Below, piece by piece: positions 9,361-17,673 of a DNA stretch of 64,000 nt. The translations under genes were made by a program, and so were the position numbers. The first letter of the stretch is position 1, and each line of letters starts with the position of its first letter. The notes beneath the pieces are model-generated. The model did not search any database and was not told the origin of the DNA. It saw nothing but the letters and a program-made list of their open reading frames with translations. The DNA comes from Streptomyces sp. B3I8 (GTDB lineage: Bacteria > Actinomycetota > Actinomycetes > Streptomycetales > Streptomycetaceae): contig NZ_JAUSYN010000002.1 of NCBI RefSeq assembly GCF_030816915.1, positions 434,001 to 498,000 of the forward strand, written 5' to 3'.

Positions 9361-9702
9361 ATGACGAACGAACGCGATCCCGACCGCGAGAATCCCGACA
9401 CCGCGGCCCGCTCCGCGGAGACCGCCGACAAGGAGCGCGCCGCGTCCCGTCCGTTCAGCTACCCCTACCCGGAGCGGCGCGCGGGCGTCCGTGCCACCCG
9501 GCACATCAGCCGCGAGCAGGCCGACGCGGACGCCGTCCCCGGTGTACCCGGCGGCTACGGCACCACCGGCGGCGGCCGGCCCGGCGGCAGCAGTGGCACG
9601 GCCCCGGACCCGGAGGAGGGGCTGGACCCGTCCGACGCGGCGGACACCGTCGCCAGCGCCGAGCCGGAGCCCGGCGGAACCGGGGACGACGGGGAGCGGT
9701 GA
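9361..9702 (+). CDS. Small acidic hydrophilic protein of unknown function
   Basis: The 113-residue product is hydrophilic and rich in Asp, Glu, Gly, Pro and Arg, with no membrane segment or signal peptide. A segment [30 protein letters not shown] stands out as the only likely conserved block; the rest looks disordered. It is divergent from the catalase and shares its regulatory region, which is the only functional hint. I do not recognise a family. Confidence 0.6.
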   Translation: MTNERDPDRENPDTAARSAETADKERAASRPFSYPYPERRAGVRATRHISREQADADAVPGVPGGYGTTGGGRPGGSSGTAPDPEEGLDPSDAADTVASAEPEPGGTGDDGER

Positions 9703-9868
9703 ACCACCGGGTGCGGTGAATCACCGGGGACCGGGGGCGGTGAGCCCTGTCGGGCCCCGTCCCCGGAGGTGCCCCCTGGCCCGGACCGACCCGCCACTTC
9801 GGCGGCCACGACCGGCATGACATGCTTGACGTGCGGATCTTGGTCGGCACGGGAGGAAGTACGGCGGC

Positions 9869-12184
9869 GTGAGCGAAGCGGCACGACCGGTCCTGAGCCG
9901 GCTCCTGGACCGGTTCTCGGCGTCCGACCCCGGGCTGCTGCGGCTGATGGCCGGGCTGCGGACCGTGGCGTCGATCGCGCTCACCCTCGCCGTCCTGGCC
10001 TCGTTCGGGGCCACGGTGCCGCACCTGGTGGGCGGGGCGATGGCCGCCATGGTGTCCACGTTCGCGATCCGCGAGAAGGAGCGACGGCCGCAGGCGATCA
10101 CCCTGGCACTGGGCCTGCCCGTCGCCCTGGCCGCGGTCACCCTGGCCTCGATGCTGCGTAAGTACGTCGTCGCCGGGGACCTGTTCTTCCTGCTGCTGAT
10201 CTTCGCCGCGGTCTACAGCCGCCGGTTCGGGGACCGCGGGACGGCGCTGGGCCTGATCGGCTTCCAGCTGTACTTCGTCTCCCTCTTCGTCGGCGCCACG
10301 CCGGGCGCCCTGCCCGTGCTGTACGCCGCGCTGGTCACGGCGTTCGCGTGCAGCGCGGTGGTGCGGTTCGCCGTCGTGCGGGACACGCCCGAGCAGGTGC
10401 TGCGGCGGCTGCGGGGGGCGTTCCGGGCGCGGCTCGCCCAGTTGCTGTCCGCGCAGCTGGGCCTCCTGGACGCGGCCCCCGACGAGCTGGACGACGCCCT
10501 GGACGACGTACGGCGGCACACCGCCCGACTGCACGAGAGCGCGTTGCTCGTCCAGGGGCGGCTGGAACAGGGCACCGACGACAGCGCGGCCGCCGCGCTG
10601 GTGCAGCGGCGTGTCGCCGAGGCGGAGATCGCCGCCGAACGGCTGGGCGTCCTCCTGCTGAGCGCGCGCAGCGCGGAGCGCGCCGACACGCTCGCCCTGC
10701 ACCTGCCGAACGCCCCGGCACCCGCCCCCGGCAACCGGCTGCCCGCCCGGGACGACGTCACCCAGACCCTGCGCCGGGACCTGCGGGCGCTGCGCCTGCT
10801 GATGGCCCGGCCGGTCGCGGCGGACCGCCACAGCTCCGTGGCGCACGTGCGGAACCGGCTGCTCGGCTACCGCGACGAGGACAACGTCCCGGCCGGCCCG
10901 CCCGCCGTGCAGGACGTCTTCCGGGGGATCGGCGAGGCCGCCAAGGCCGTGCTCGGTCTGCGGCTGGCCCTGGACGGCCCGCAGGACGAGTCCGACGACA
11001 GCGCGGCGACCACCCGCTCCCGTGAGGAACTGGACGCCGAGGAGGCGGCCATCACCGGTGCGGAGCGGGAGGCGGAGGAGGAGCCGCGGGGCCTGAAGCG
11101 GCCCACCACGCGGGCGGCCGTCCAGGTGGCGGTGGGCTCGGCGCTGGCCATCGTGGGCGGCGAGTTCCTCTCCAGCCAGCGCTGGTACTGGGCGGTACTT
11201 ACCTGCTGGGTCGTCTTCCTCAACACCGCTTCCACGGGCGAGATCCTGGTCAAGGGCTACCGGCGGGTGCTGGGCACCGTGTGCGGCGTGGTCGCCGGGG
11301 CCGGGCTGGCGGCGCTGGCCGGCAACCACACGTGGACCGCGTTCGTCCTGGTGCTGCTGTTCATCTTCGCGATGTTCTACACCGCGCCGCTGTCGTACGC
11401 GCTGATGTCGTTCTTCGTCACCGCGATGCTGGGCCTGCTGTACACCCTGCTGCACACCTACAGCCTGTCGGTGCTGGTGCTGCGCATCGAGGAGACGGTG
11501 CTGGGCGCGGTGTGCGGCATCGTCGCGGCGGCGCTGGTGCTGCCCGTGCAGACCGACCGGCGTACCGACGAGCTGCTCGCCACCGTGCTGATGCGGCTCG
11601 CCGACGTCAGCGAGGCCGCCGTCGAACAGCTCAGCGGCGGCCCGGCGGTCGACTTGCTGGACCAGGCCCGGGACCTCGACAAGGCGCTGGACGACCTGCG
11701 TGCCTCGACGAAACCGCTGACGCACCCGATCACCCCGCTGCGCGGACGGCGGCAGACGGCCCGCTATCTGGTGGCGCTGCTGGAGACGTGCGCGTACCAC
11801 GCGCGGTCGCTGGCGGCGACGGCGGAGCTGGTGCCGTACAGCCGGACGATCGCGGCGGATCCCCGGCTGAAGCTGGCGGGGCGCCGGATCTCGCACAACA
11901 TCGAGGTGCTGCTCGCGCAGGTGCGGGACGAGCGGACGGCGGGCGCGGACGGCACGCGCAAGGAGATGGAGTCCGGCCCGAGCCTGGCCTCCCTGCTGGA
12001 CCCGGGCGAGACCCGGAGCCCGCGCCCGGGCAGCGTCACCCACCGGGTGCTGCGGCATCTGCAACGGCTGGACGAGGGCGTCATGGGCCTGGCCCGTCCC
12101 CTCGGTGTCAAGGGCCCGACGACGGAACGCCCCGCGCGCGCCGCTGACGGACGGCGGACGGCGGAACGCCCCGCGCGCCGCTGA
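9869..12184 (+). CDS. FUSC-family integral membrane protein
   Basis: A GTG start with GGAGGAAG ten bases upstream gives 771 residues. Two blocks of closely spaced hydrophobic helices (roughly 25-165 and 415-555) flank a cytoplasmic region rich in charged helices. This is the two-module architecture of fusaric-acid-resistance/YccS-like proteins, which are putative efflux or envelope-associated transporters. The last ~20 codons come from a short duplication that moved the stop codon (see findings). No operon partner is evident. Confidence 0.82.
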   Translation: MSEAARPVLSRLLDRFSASDPGLLRLMAGLRTVASIALTLAVLASFGATVPHLVGGAMAAMVSTFAIREKERRPQAITLALGLPVALAAVTLASMLRKYVVAGDLFFLLLIFAAVYSRRFGDRGTALGLIGFQLYFVSLFVGATPGALPVLYAALVTAFACSAVVRFAVVRDTPEQVLRRLRGAFRARLAQLLSAQLGLLDAAPDELDDALDDVRRHTARLHESALLVQGRLEQGTDDSAAAALVQRRVAEAEIAAERLGVLLLSARSAERADTLALHLPNAPAPAPGNRLPARDDVTQTLRRDLRALRLLMARPVAADRHSSVAHVRNRLLGYRDEDNVPAGPPAVQDVFRGIGEAAKAVLGLRLALDGPQDESDDSAATTRSREELDAEEAAITGAEREAEEEPRGLKRPTTRAAVQVAVGSALAIVGGEFLSSQRWYWAVLTCWVVFLNTASTGEILVKGYRRVLGTVCGVVAGAGLAALAGNHTWTAFVLVLLFIFAMFYTAPLSYALMSFFVTAMLGLLYTLLHTYSLSVLVLRIEETVLGAVCGIVAAALVLPVQTDRRTDELLATVLMRLADVSEAAVEQLSGGPAVDLLDQARDLDKALDDLRASTKPLTHPITPLRGRRQTARYLVALLETCAYHARSLAATAELVPYSRTIAADPRLKLAGRRISHNIEVLLAQVRDERTAGADGTRKEMESGPSLASLLDPGETRSPRPGSVTHRVLRHLQRLDEGVMGLARPLGVKGPTTERPARAADGRRTAERPARR

Positions 12185-12249
12185 CGGGCGGCACCGGCCC
12201 GGGTACGACGTGACGCACGCCGAGCCGGGGTCCGGGTGGTGGCGTGCGC

Positions 12250-13326
12250 TCAGTCGGCACCGGCACGGCTACCGGCACCGGCACCGGCACCGCCGTTCGC
12301 CGCCGCGGCGTAGCGGGTGGCCAGGCGGGCGCAGGCGGTGCGGAGTTCGGCGGGGCCGACGTCCTCGATGGTGGTGTCGAAGCGGCCGAGGGCGGCGGCG
12401 AGGGCGGTCCAGGACCAGGAGCCGGTGGTGAGGCGGCACCGGTCGGGGCCGAGCTCCTCCACCAGGCCGTCGCCCGCGAAGGGGGCGACCTCGGCGGCCG
12501 GGCGGCCGAGGACGGCCTCGCCGCGGCAGGGCCAGTCGGGCGTGGTGCCGTCGGTGCCGCGCAGTCTGCCGGTGAGGAAGTCGGAGACGTTCCGCGCCGG
12601 GAGCTCGCGCGGGACGAAGCGGGGGCCGGTCGGCGTGCGCGGGCGGATCCGGTCGACGCGGAAGATCCGCCAGTCGGCGCGGTCCAGGTCCCAGGCCACG
12701 AGGTACCAGCGGCCGTGCCGGGTGGCCAGGTGGTGCGGCTCCACCCGGCGCGGGGTGGTCGCCGCGGTGCCCGGCTCCCCGGCGTGGTCGAAGCGGAGCT
12801 GCTCGCGCGCGTGCACGGCGCGGCTCAGCTCCCAGACGGTCCGCGGGTCCGGCGCCGTCGTACCGGCCCGGCGTGCCGGTGCGGCGACCGTGCCCCGCAG
12901 CACGTCGATGCGGTGGCGCAGCCGGGACGGCAGGACCTGTCCGAGCACGGTCAGGGCGCGGGCGGCGTCCTCGGCGACCGCCGTCCCCTCGGCGGCGGTG
13001 TGCAGGGCGACCGCCAGCGCGACGGCCTGGTCGTCGTCGAACAGCAGCGGCGGCACGCGGGTGCCCGCGTCGAGGCGGTAGCCGCCGGCCGGGCCCTTCA
13101 CCGTCGTGACCGGATAGCCGAGTTCCCGCAGCCGCCCGATGTCGCGGCGGACCGTGCGCGGGGTGACGGCGAGCCGCTCGGCGAGTTCGTCGCCGGACCA
13201 GTCCGGCCGGCCCGCCGAGTCCGACCAGCCCGACCGGTGGCGACGCGTCTGGAGCAGCGACAGCAGGGCGAGCAGCCGCGAGGACGTCTTCTGCATGCTC
13301 CCCATTCTGCCCGGGGTAGAGGACAC
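12250..13326 (-). CDS. WYL-domain transcriptional regulator (HTH plus WYL)
   Basis: The core begins MQKTSSRLLALLSLLQTRR and has an N-terminal winged HTH (WSGDELAERLAVTPRTVRRD) and a C-terminal WYL domain that includes RWYLVAWDLDRADWRIFRVD. Such regulators sense small ligands or nucleic acids through the WYL domain. The start is uncertain: GTG at 13326, ATG at 13305 or ATG at 13296 are all in frame and none has an ideal ribosome site. The gene is divergent from a VOC protein gene, a common pairing, and the gap contains an inverted repeat that may be its operator. Confidence 0.85.
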   Translation of the reverse strand: MSSTPGRMGSMQKTSSRLLALLSLLQTRRHRSGWSDSAGRPDWSGDELAERLAVTPRTVRRDIGRLRELGYPVTTVKGPAGGYRLDAGTRVPPLLFDDDQAVALAVALHTAAEGTAVAEDAARALTVLGQVLPSRLRHRIDVLRGTVAAPARRAGTTAPDPRTVWELSRAVHAREQLRFDHAGEPGTAATTPRRVEPHHLATRHGRWYLVAWDLDRADWRIFRVDRIRPRTPTGPRFVPRELPARNVSDFLTGRLRGTDGTTPDWPCRGEAVLGRPAAEVAPFAGDGLVEELGPDRCRLTTGSWSWTALAAALGRFDTTIEDVGPAELRTACARLATRYAAAANGGAGAGAGSRAGAD

Positions 13327-13335
13327 GACCTGTCC
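13321..13335. promoter_or_regulatory. Inverted repeat GGACA-N5-TGTCC at the WYL regulator / VOC gene promoter
   Basis: A perfect 5-bp inverted repeat with a 5-base spacer lies ~80 bases upstream of the VOC gene and at the 5' end of the WYL regulator gene. It fits an autoregulatory operator. The site overlaps the most upstream possible GTG start of the regulator, which argues for a downstream start. Confidence 0.4.
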
Positions 13336-13411
13336 GCTACCCCTGCGAGGCTTCCTTTCGAGCCGCCGGGGCCGCGACGGTCCCGGTCACCTTCGAGGAA
13401 GGGAGCGGACC

Positions 13412-13834
13412 ATGTCCGTCACCACCACCACTCATCTCAACTTCCGGGGCACCGCGCGGGAGGCGCTGGAACACTACGGGTCCGTCTTCGGCGGCCGCAC
13501 CGTCGTCGTCACGTACAAGGACGCGGGCAACGTCGCGAACGAGGCCGAGGCCGACTGGGTGCTGTGGGGCGAGGTGGTGGGCGACAACGGTTTCCACGTC
13601 ATGGCCTACGACGTGCCCTCACAGCTCCCCCACGACCGGGGCGTCAACCCGTTCTTCGTCTCCGTGCGCGGCGAGGACACCGCCGAGATCAGCGCCCTGT
13701 GGGACCGGCTCGCCGAGGGCTCGCGGGTCGTCCGCCCGCTGGAGTCCTCCGACTGGGCACCGCTGTACGGCATGCTGACCGACCGGTTCGGCGTGACGTG
13801 GGTCCTGGACGTCGTTGCCCCCTACGCCGGCTGA
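13412..13834 (+). CDS. VOC (glyoxalase/PhnB-like) family protein
   Basis: The 140-residue protein shows the PhnB-like pattern: a short beta strand with THLNFRGTAREALEHYGSVFGG, later GFHVMAYDVPS, and a closing DWAPLYGMLTDRFGVTWVLDV. The fold is a paired beta-alpha-beta-beta-beta metal-binding scaffold used by glyoxalases, bleomycin-resistance proteins and isomerases. The substrate is unknown. AGGAAGGGA precedes the ATG. It is likely controlled by the divergent WYL regulator. Confidence 0.85.
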   Translation: MSVTTTTHLNFRGTAREALEHYGSVFGGRTVVVTYKDAGNVANEAEADWVLWGEVVGDNGFHVMAYDVPSQLPHDRGVNPFFVSVRGEDTAEISALWDRLAEGSRVVRPLESSDWAPLYGMLTDRFGVTWVLDVVAPYAG

Positions 13835-13850
13835 TCCCATCCGGCGGAGC

Positions 13851-13888
13851 GGGCCCGGGCGGCGGCCTCACGGCGGCCGCCCGGGCCC
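13851..13888. terminator. Strong hairpin after the VOC gene
   Basis: GGGCCCGGGCGGC (13851-13863) pairs perfectly with 13876-13888 across a 12-base loop, 17 bases after the VOC gene stop. The 13-bp GC stem without a T tract is a typical Streptomyces intrinsic terminator. Confidence 0.75.
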
Positions 13889-13986
13889 ACTCCGGCAGCC
13901 CCACTCCGGCAGCCCCGCTCCGAGAGCCCCGCCCCGATCCCCGCCCCGCCCCCGGCCCCGTACGCGGCCCACGACCGGAGACCTCC

Positions 13987-15081
13987 ATGACCGCCGTCAC
14001 CGTCCTCGACTCAACCGCGCTCAACCGCGCGACCCTCGCCCGCCAGCACCTGCTGGCCCGCGCGGACATCTCCGTGCCCGAGGCGGTGGCGCACCTGTGC
14101 GGGCTGCAGGCGCAGGAGCCGCAGGAGCCGTTCGTCGGCCTGTGGTCCCGCCTGGTCCGCTTCGACCCCGTCGAACTGGACGCCGCGCTGACCGGCCGCG
14201 CGGTGGTGCGCACGCACCTGATGCGCCGCACCGTGCACCTGGTGACCGCCGACGACGCGCTGGCCTGGCGTTCGCGCCACGACGCCATGCTGCGCCAGCG
14301 CGCGACGAGCGCCTACCGGCGGGAGCTGGCCGGCATCGACCTGGACGAACTCGCCGCCGCCGGCCGAGCCGTCATGGCCGACGCACGGGCGCGCACGATG
14401 GCCGAGCTCGTGGCCGGGGTCGAGGACCGCTGGCCCGGTCGGCCGCGCCGGGCCCTCGGGGAACTGCTGATCGCGGGCCTCGTGCCGATGGCGCAGCTGC
14501 CGCCGCGCGGCCTGTGGCGGGTCCGGGCGGGCGTGCGCAACCTGCCCCTCGCCACCTGGCTGGGCCGGGACGTCGACCCGCTGCCCGCCGACGCCGACGA
14601 TCCCGTCGGACAGCGGCTGGTCCGCCGCTATCTCGCCGCCCACGGGCCGGCCGCCCCGGCCGACCTTCGCGCCTGGTGCGGTCTCGCCGGTCTGCCCGCC
14701 GCCGTCAAGGCCGTGCGGGAGGAACTGGTCTCCTTCCGCGACGCCCGCGGCCGGGAACTGCTCGACCTGCCCGACGCCCCGCGCCCGGACCCGGACACCC
14801 CCGCCCCCGTGCGGTTTCTGCCGGCGTTCGACAACGCGATCCTCGGCTACCGGGACCGCGGCCGGATCATCGACGACGCCCACCTCGGGCTGTCCGTGGC
14901 GGGCCACCGCGCCGTCCTCGTCGACGGGCGGGTCGCGGCCACCTGGACCGTGCGCGAGGAGCGGCTGCGGGTGAGTCCGCTGCGTCCGCTCTCCCCCGCG
15001 GAGCGGGAGGCCGTCCACGCCGAGGGCCGGGAGCTCGCCGCCTTCCTGGACGCGGGGATGGAGGACGTCCCGGCCGAGTGA
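13987..15081 (+). CDS. Winged-helix DNA-binding domain protein (HTH_42 / YcaQ-like)
   Basis: The 364-residue protein begins with LNRATLARQHLLARADISVPEAVAHLCGLQAQ, the signature of the AlkX/YcaQ-like winged-helix family, and later has RTHLMRRTVHLVTADDALAW and VRFLPAFDNAILGYRDRGRII. Some family members are DNA glycosylases that act on cross-linked or alkylated bases. The resemblance here is to the broad actinobacterial branch, so glycosylase activity is possible but unproven. GGAG lies seven bases before the ATG. Confidence 0.82.
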   Translation: MTAVTVLDSTALNRATLARQHLLARADISVPEAVAHLCGLQAQEPQEPFVGLWSRLVRFDPVELDAALTGRAVVRTHLMRRTVHLVTADDALAWRSRHDAMLRQRATSAYRRELAGIDLDELAAAGRAVMADARARTMAELVAGVEDRWPGRPRRALGELLIAGLVPMAQLPPRGLWRVRAGVRNLPLATWLGRDVDPLPADADDPVGQRLVRRYLAAHGPAAPADLRAWCGLAGLPAAVKAVREELVSFRDARGRELLDLPDAPRPDPDTPAPVRFLPAFDNAILGYRDRGRIIDDAHLGLSVAGHRAVLVDGRVAATWTVREERLRVSPLRPLSPAEREAVHAEGRELAAFLDAGMEDVPAE

Positions 15082-15173
15082 GACGGCCCCGCCGTCCGAC
15101 GGGCGCCCTCCCGTGTCGAACCCGGTCCGCCGGGTACCTGCAAGGCACCGTTTCTCGGAGAAGGGGGCAGCAC

Positions 15174-15992
15174 ATGACGCCGCACGCCGACGACGCCGCT
15201 GTCGAGGACCGCGCCGGCGTTCCCGGGCTCCGGCTGGCCGCGGGGGGCGCGACCCGGGGTGACGACATGCACGACCGCGACGCAGGTGCCACGTACGACG
15301 CAGGTGACGCAGGTGCCACGTACGACGCAGGTGACGCAGGTGCCACGTACGACGCAGGTGACGCAGGTGCCACGTACGGCGCAGGTGACGACCTGGAGAG
15401 TGCCCTGCCCCGCGACCGCAACCAGGCGATCCTGGAGGCGGCCAAGCAGGTCGGCGCGATCCTCAAGCGCGAGGGTCATCCGTTCGCCCTCGCCGGCAGT
15501 GTCGCGGTGTACGCCCACGGCGGCACCGGAAACCTCCAGCACGACGTCGACTTCTGCATCCGTCCGGAGGACGCCGACGCGGTCGCCGCCACGCTCGGCG
15601 CGGCCGGCCTGTCCGTCTTCACCCCGCCCGAGGACTGGCTGCTGAAGGCGGGCTGCCTCGGTCAGCAGGTCGACCTGATCTTCGAACTGGCCCACCGGCC
15701 CGTCGACACGGAGCTGCTGGACCGGGCGCAGGAGCTGTCCGTGGACTCGGTGCGGATGCCGGTGCTCTCGCCGACCGATCTGCTGCGGGGCCTGCTCGCG
15801 TCCTTCTCCGAACACCACTGCGACTTCGGCGCGGTGCTGCCGATCGCCCGCATCCTGCGCGAGCGGGTCGACTGGGAGCTGCTGCGCCGGGAGTGCGGGC
15901 AGGAGCCGATGCCGGCCGCGTTCTTCTACCTCCTGGAGCGCCTGGAGGTCGTCGCCCCGCCGCACGCCGAACGATCCGGGGAGCAGCCATGA
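15174..15992 (+). CDS. Nucleotidyltransferase-fold protein with an in-frame 27-bp repeat array
   Basis: The 272-residue protein has an N-terminal variable part (1-75) and a nucleotidyltransferase domain. GSVAVYAHGGTGNLQHDVDF carries the family GS...DxD pattern near residues 105-125, and a second acidic position lies in QQVDLIFEL. Similar domains transfer NMP groups or serve as toxin-like kinases. The N-terminal segment (36-71) is four copies of the nonapeptide DAGATYDAG. No start codon exists between the repeat and the domain, so the repeat must be translated. The stop overlaps the next gene as ATGA, coupling it to a BON-domain protein and a phosphoesterase. Confidence 0.8.
   Translation: MTPHADDAAVEDRAGVPGLRLAAGGATRGDDMHDRDAGATYDAGDAGATYDAGDAGATYDAGDAGATYGAGDDLESALPRDRNQAILEAAKQVGAILKREGHPFALAGSVAVYAHGGTGNLQHDVDFCIRPEDADAVAATLGAAGLSVFTPPEDWLLKAGCLGQQVDLIFELAHRPVDTELLDRAQELSVDSVRMPVLSPTDLLRGLLASFSEHHCDFGAVLPIARILRERVDWELLRRECGQEPMPAAFFYLLERLEVVAPPHAERSGEQP
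15279..15386 (+). repeat. Four tandem copies of a 27-bp unit inside the nucleotidyltransferase gene
   Basis: The unit is GACGCAGGT-GCCACGTAC-GACGCAGGT, repeated four times without a gap; only one base differs in the last copy (GAC to GGC). As 27 is a multiple of three, copy-number changes add or remove nine residues without breaking the frame. Confidence 0.95.
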
Positions 15993-16336
15993 ACCAGAAC
16001 CGTTGGCCCGAGGACCCGCTGAATCCCGCGCACGGCGCGGGCCGCAAGGGCGGGGCGTCCGGCGCGGGTCACGCGCCCGGCTCGGACGCCGGGGAGAACG
16101 TCGAGTACCGCGTCGCCCATCTGCGTGACCGGCTCGCCGAGGAGGAGCTCGGCGAGCTCGGCGTGCGGGCGGAGGTGAGGTCGGGTTCCGTGCTGGTCAC
16201 CGGCACCGTCCCGTCCCCGCGCTGCCGGGAGACGCTGCTGGCCACCGTCCGTGACGAACTGGCGGGGATCGAGGTGCGCTGCGACGTCGTGGTGGCCGAG
16301 AACGCCGCCCCCGACCACGCGGAGGAACTGTCGTGA
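15989..16336 (+). CDS. Small BON-domain-like protein
   Basis: The 115-residue product has a hydrophilic N-terminus followed by NVEYRVAHLRDRLAEEELGELGVRAEVRSGSVLVTGTVPSPRCRETLLATV, which follows the BON pattern: two alpha helices around a beta strand with an SVLVTGTV strand. BON domains usually bind lipids or mediate protein contacts. Both ends overlap neighbours by four bases, so it is the middle gene of a coupled trio between a nucleotidyltransferase and a metallophosphoesterase. Confidence 0.75.
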   Translation: MNQNRWPEDPLNPAHGAGRKGGASGAGHAPGSDAGENVEYRVAHLRDRLAEEELGELGVRAEVRSGSVLVTGTVPSPRCRETLLATVRDELAGIEVRCDVVVAENAAPDHAEELS

Positions 16337-17094
16337 TCCGCGTCGCCGCCGTCGGAGACATCCACATGGGCCCCGACAGCCAGGGCCTGCTGCGGCCCGC
16401 GTTCGAGACCCTGCCCGACTGTGCCGACCTGCTGCTGCTGGCCGGGGACCTGACCCGGCACGGCACGCCCGAGGAGATGCGGGTGGTGGCCCGGGAGGTG
16501 CGCGACCTGCCCGTGCCGGTGGTCGCCGTGCTCGGCAACCACGACCACCACGACGAGCAGCCCGAGAAGGTGACGGAGATCCTGCGGGACGCCGGGGTCC
16601 GGGTGCTGGAGGGCGAGTCGACGGTCGTGGAGTGCGCCGGATCCCGGGTCGGCGTGGCCGGTGCCAAGGGGTTCGGCGGCGGGTTCGTCGGCCGCAGCGC
16701 CGGTGAGTTCGGGGAGCCGCTGATGAAGGAGTTCGTACGGGCCACCCGCCGCAGCGCCGACTCGCTGTGCTCGGCACTGAGGGAGCTGGACGCGGCGGAC
16801 TGCGACGTACGGGTGGCGCTCACGCACTACTCCCCCGTCGCCGACACACTGGCCGGGGAGCCCGCGGAGATCCACCCCTTCCTGGGCAGCTACCTGCTGG
16901 CGGAGGCGATCGACACGGCAGGCGCCGATCTCGCCGTCCACGGCCATGCGCACCTGGGCACCGAGCACGGCATGACGACGGGCGGGGTCCGGGTGCGCAA
17001 TGTGGCGCAGCCGGTGATCCGCCGGGCGTTCAACGTGTACCGGCTGCACGCGCGCGAGGCGGGCACCGGCGGGTCCGCGGCCGACGCCGCCTGA
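16333..17094 (+). CDS. Calcineurin-like metallophosphoesterase
   Basis: This 253-residue enzyme has all the two-metal ligand motifs: GDIHMG (DxH), AGDLTRHG (GDxx), LGNHDHH (GNHD), a downstream histidine in ALTHYSP and GHAHLG. It should hydrolyse phosphomono- or diesters; a nucleotide or cyclic nucleotide substrate is plausible given the upstream nucleotidyltransferase, but this is inference. The GTG start overlaps the BON gene stop as GTGA. Confidence 0.9.
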   Translation: MIRVAAVGDIHMGPDSQGLLRPAFETLPDCADLLLLAGDLTRHGTPEEMRVVAREVRDLPVPVVAVLGNHDHHDEQPEKVTEILRDAGVRVLEGESTVVECAGSRVGVAGAKGFGGGFVGRSAGEFGEPLMKEFVRATRRSADSLCSALRELDAADCDVRVALTHYSPVADTLAGEPAEIHPFLGSYLLAEAIDTAGADLAVHGHAHLGTEHGMTTGGVRVRNVAQPVIRRAFNVYRLHAREAGTGGSAADAA

Positions 17095-17187
17095 ACCCGG
17101 CGGGGCGGGCCCGGGCCGGGGCGCGCCGGGACACGACATCGCCGAGGGCATCGGCGCGCCGCGCACCGCCCTGGGCCTGGCGGGCGG

Positions 17188-17301
17188 GACCTCCCCCCGC
17201 ACCCGCCCTCGCTGCCCGGTACGGCCGGCCTGCTCACCGACCGGGCCCGCCGGGCCGCGGACCGTCCCGACGACATCGCCGTGCTGCTGACACGGCTGTG
17301 A
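17188..17301 (+). pseudogene. Remnant of a PP2C/SpoIIE-like phosphatase C-terminus
   Basis: One frame reads GLLTDRARRAADRPDDIAVLLTRL before a TGA at 17299-17301. The DDIAVLL ending is the usual last strand of SpoIIE/RsbU-type phosphatases. Upstream there is no start or catalytic core, and a neighbouring frame holds another short coding-like stretch (DIAEGIGAPRTALGLAGG). The 17095-17409 gap therefore appears to hold a decayed gene rather than only regulatory DNA. Confidence 0.35.
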
Positions 17302-17409
17302 CCGCACGGCTGAAGCGACTTGTTACCGCCTTTTCGCTCCCAGCCTGTTTCGGCCGTACACGGACAGGTCACCCGGATACGACGACCCGTCGTCACACAG
17401 GAGAGTGTC

Positions 17410-17673
17410 ATGGACAACTGGCGAGACCGCGCCGCCTGCCGTACCGAGGATCCCGACCTGTTCTTCCCCGTGGGCACGACCGGCCCCGCGCTGCTGCAGA
17501 TCGAGGAGGCGAAGTCGGTGTGCCACGGCTGCCCGGTCCGCGACGAATGCCTGGAATGGGCACTGGAGGCCGGCCAGGACATCGGCGTCTGGGGCGGCCT
17601 CACCGAACTCGAACGCCGCGCCCTCAAGCGCCGTCGGGCGACCGCGAGTCGCCGCGGCGGCGCGCGAGGATGA
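17410..17673 (+). CDS. WhiB-like [4Fe-4S] transcription factor (WblE/WhiB1-like)
   Basis: The 87-residue protein has the four iron-sulfur cysteines Cys10, Cys38, Cys41 and Cys47 (VCHGC-x5-C), the GVWGG turn and a basic tail ERRALKRRRA for DNA contact. The segment LFFPVGTTGPALLQIEEAK closely resembles WblE/WhiB1-type proteins. WhiB-like factors bind sigma factors and respond to redox or NO. The 3' 50 bases overlap the end of the methyltransferase gene on the opposite strand. Confidence 0.93.
   Translation: MDNWRDRAACRTEDPDLFFPVGTTGPALLQIEEAKSVCHGCPVRDECLEWALEAGQDIGVWGGLTELERRALKRRRATASRRGGARG

Noticed and set aside
9506-12064. 852-residue minus-strand frame opposite the FUSC gene
   Set aside because: It is Gln/Arg/Gly-rich without any domain, and the plus-strand frame has clear membrane helices, a ribosome site and family features.
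13889-13960. CCACTCCGGCAGCC-type tandem repeat between VOC and winged-helix genes
   Set aside because: Only two good copies and a drifting CCCCG-rich run; more likely simple-sequence drift after a terminator than a regulatory array.
12244-15081. 945-residue open frame on the plus strand reading through the WYL gene region and the winged-helix gene
   Set aside because: Only the last 364 residues (from 13987) encode a recognisable protein; the rest is antisense to the WYL gene or out of frame with the VOC gene and has the low-complexity look of high-GC shadow frames.
15279-15386. Repeat array considered as a CRISPR
   Set aside because: The 27-bp units are directly adjacent with no spacers and lie in frame inside a gene.
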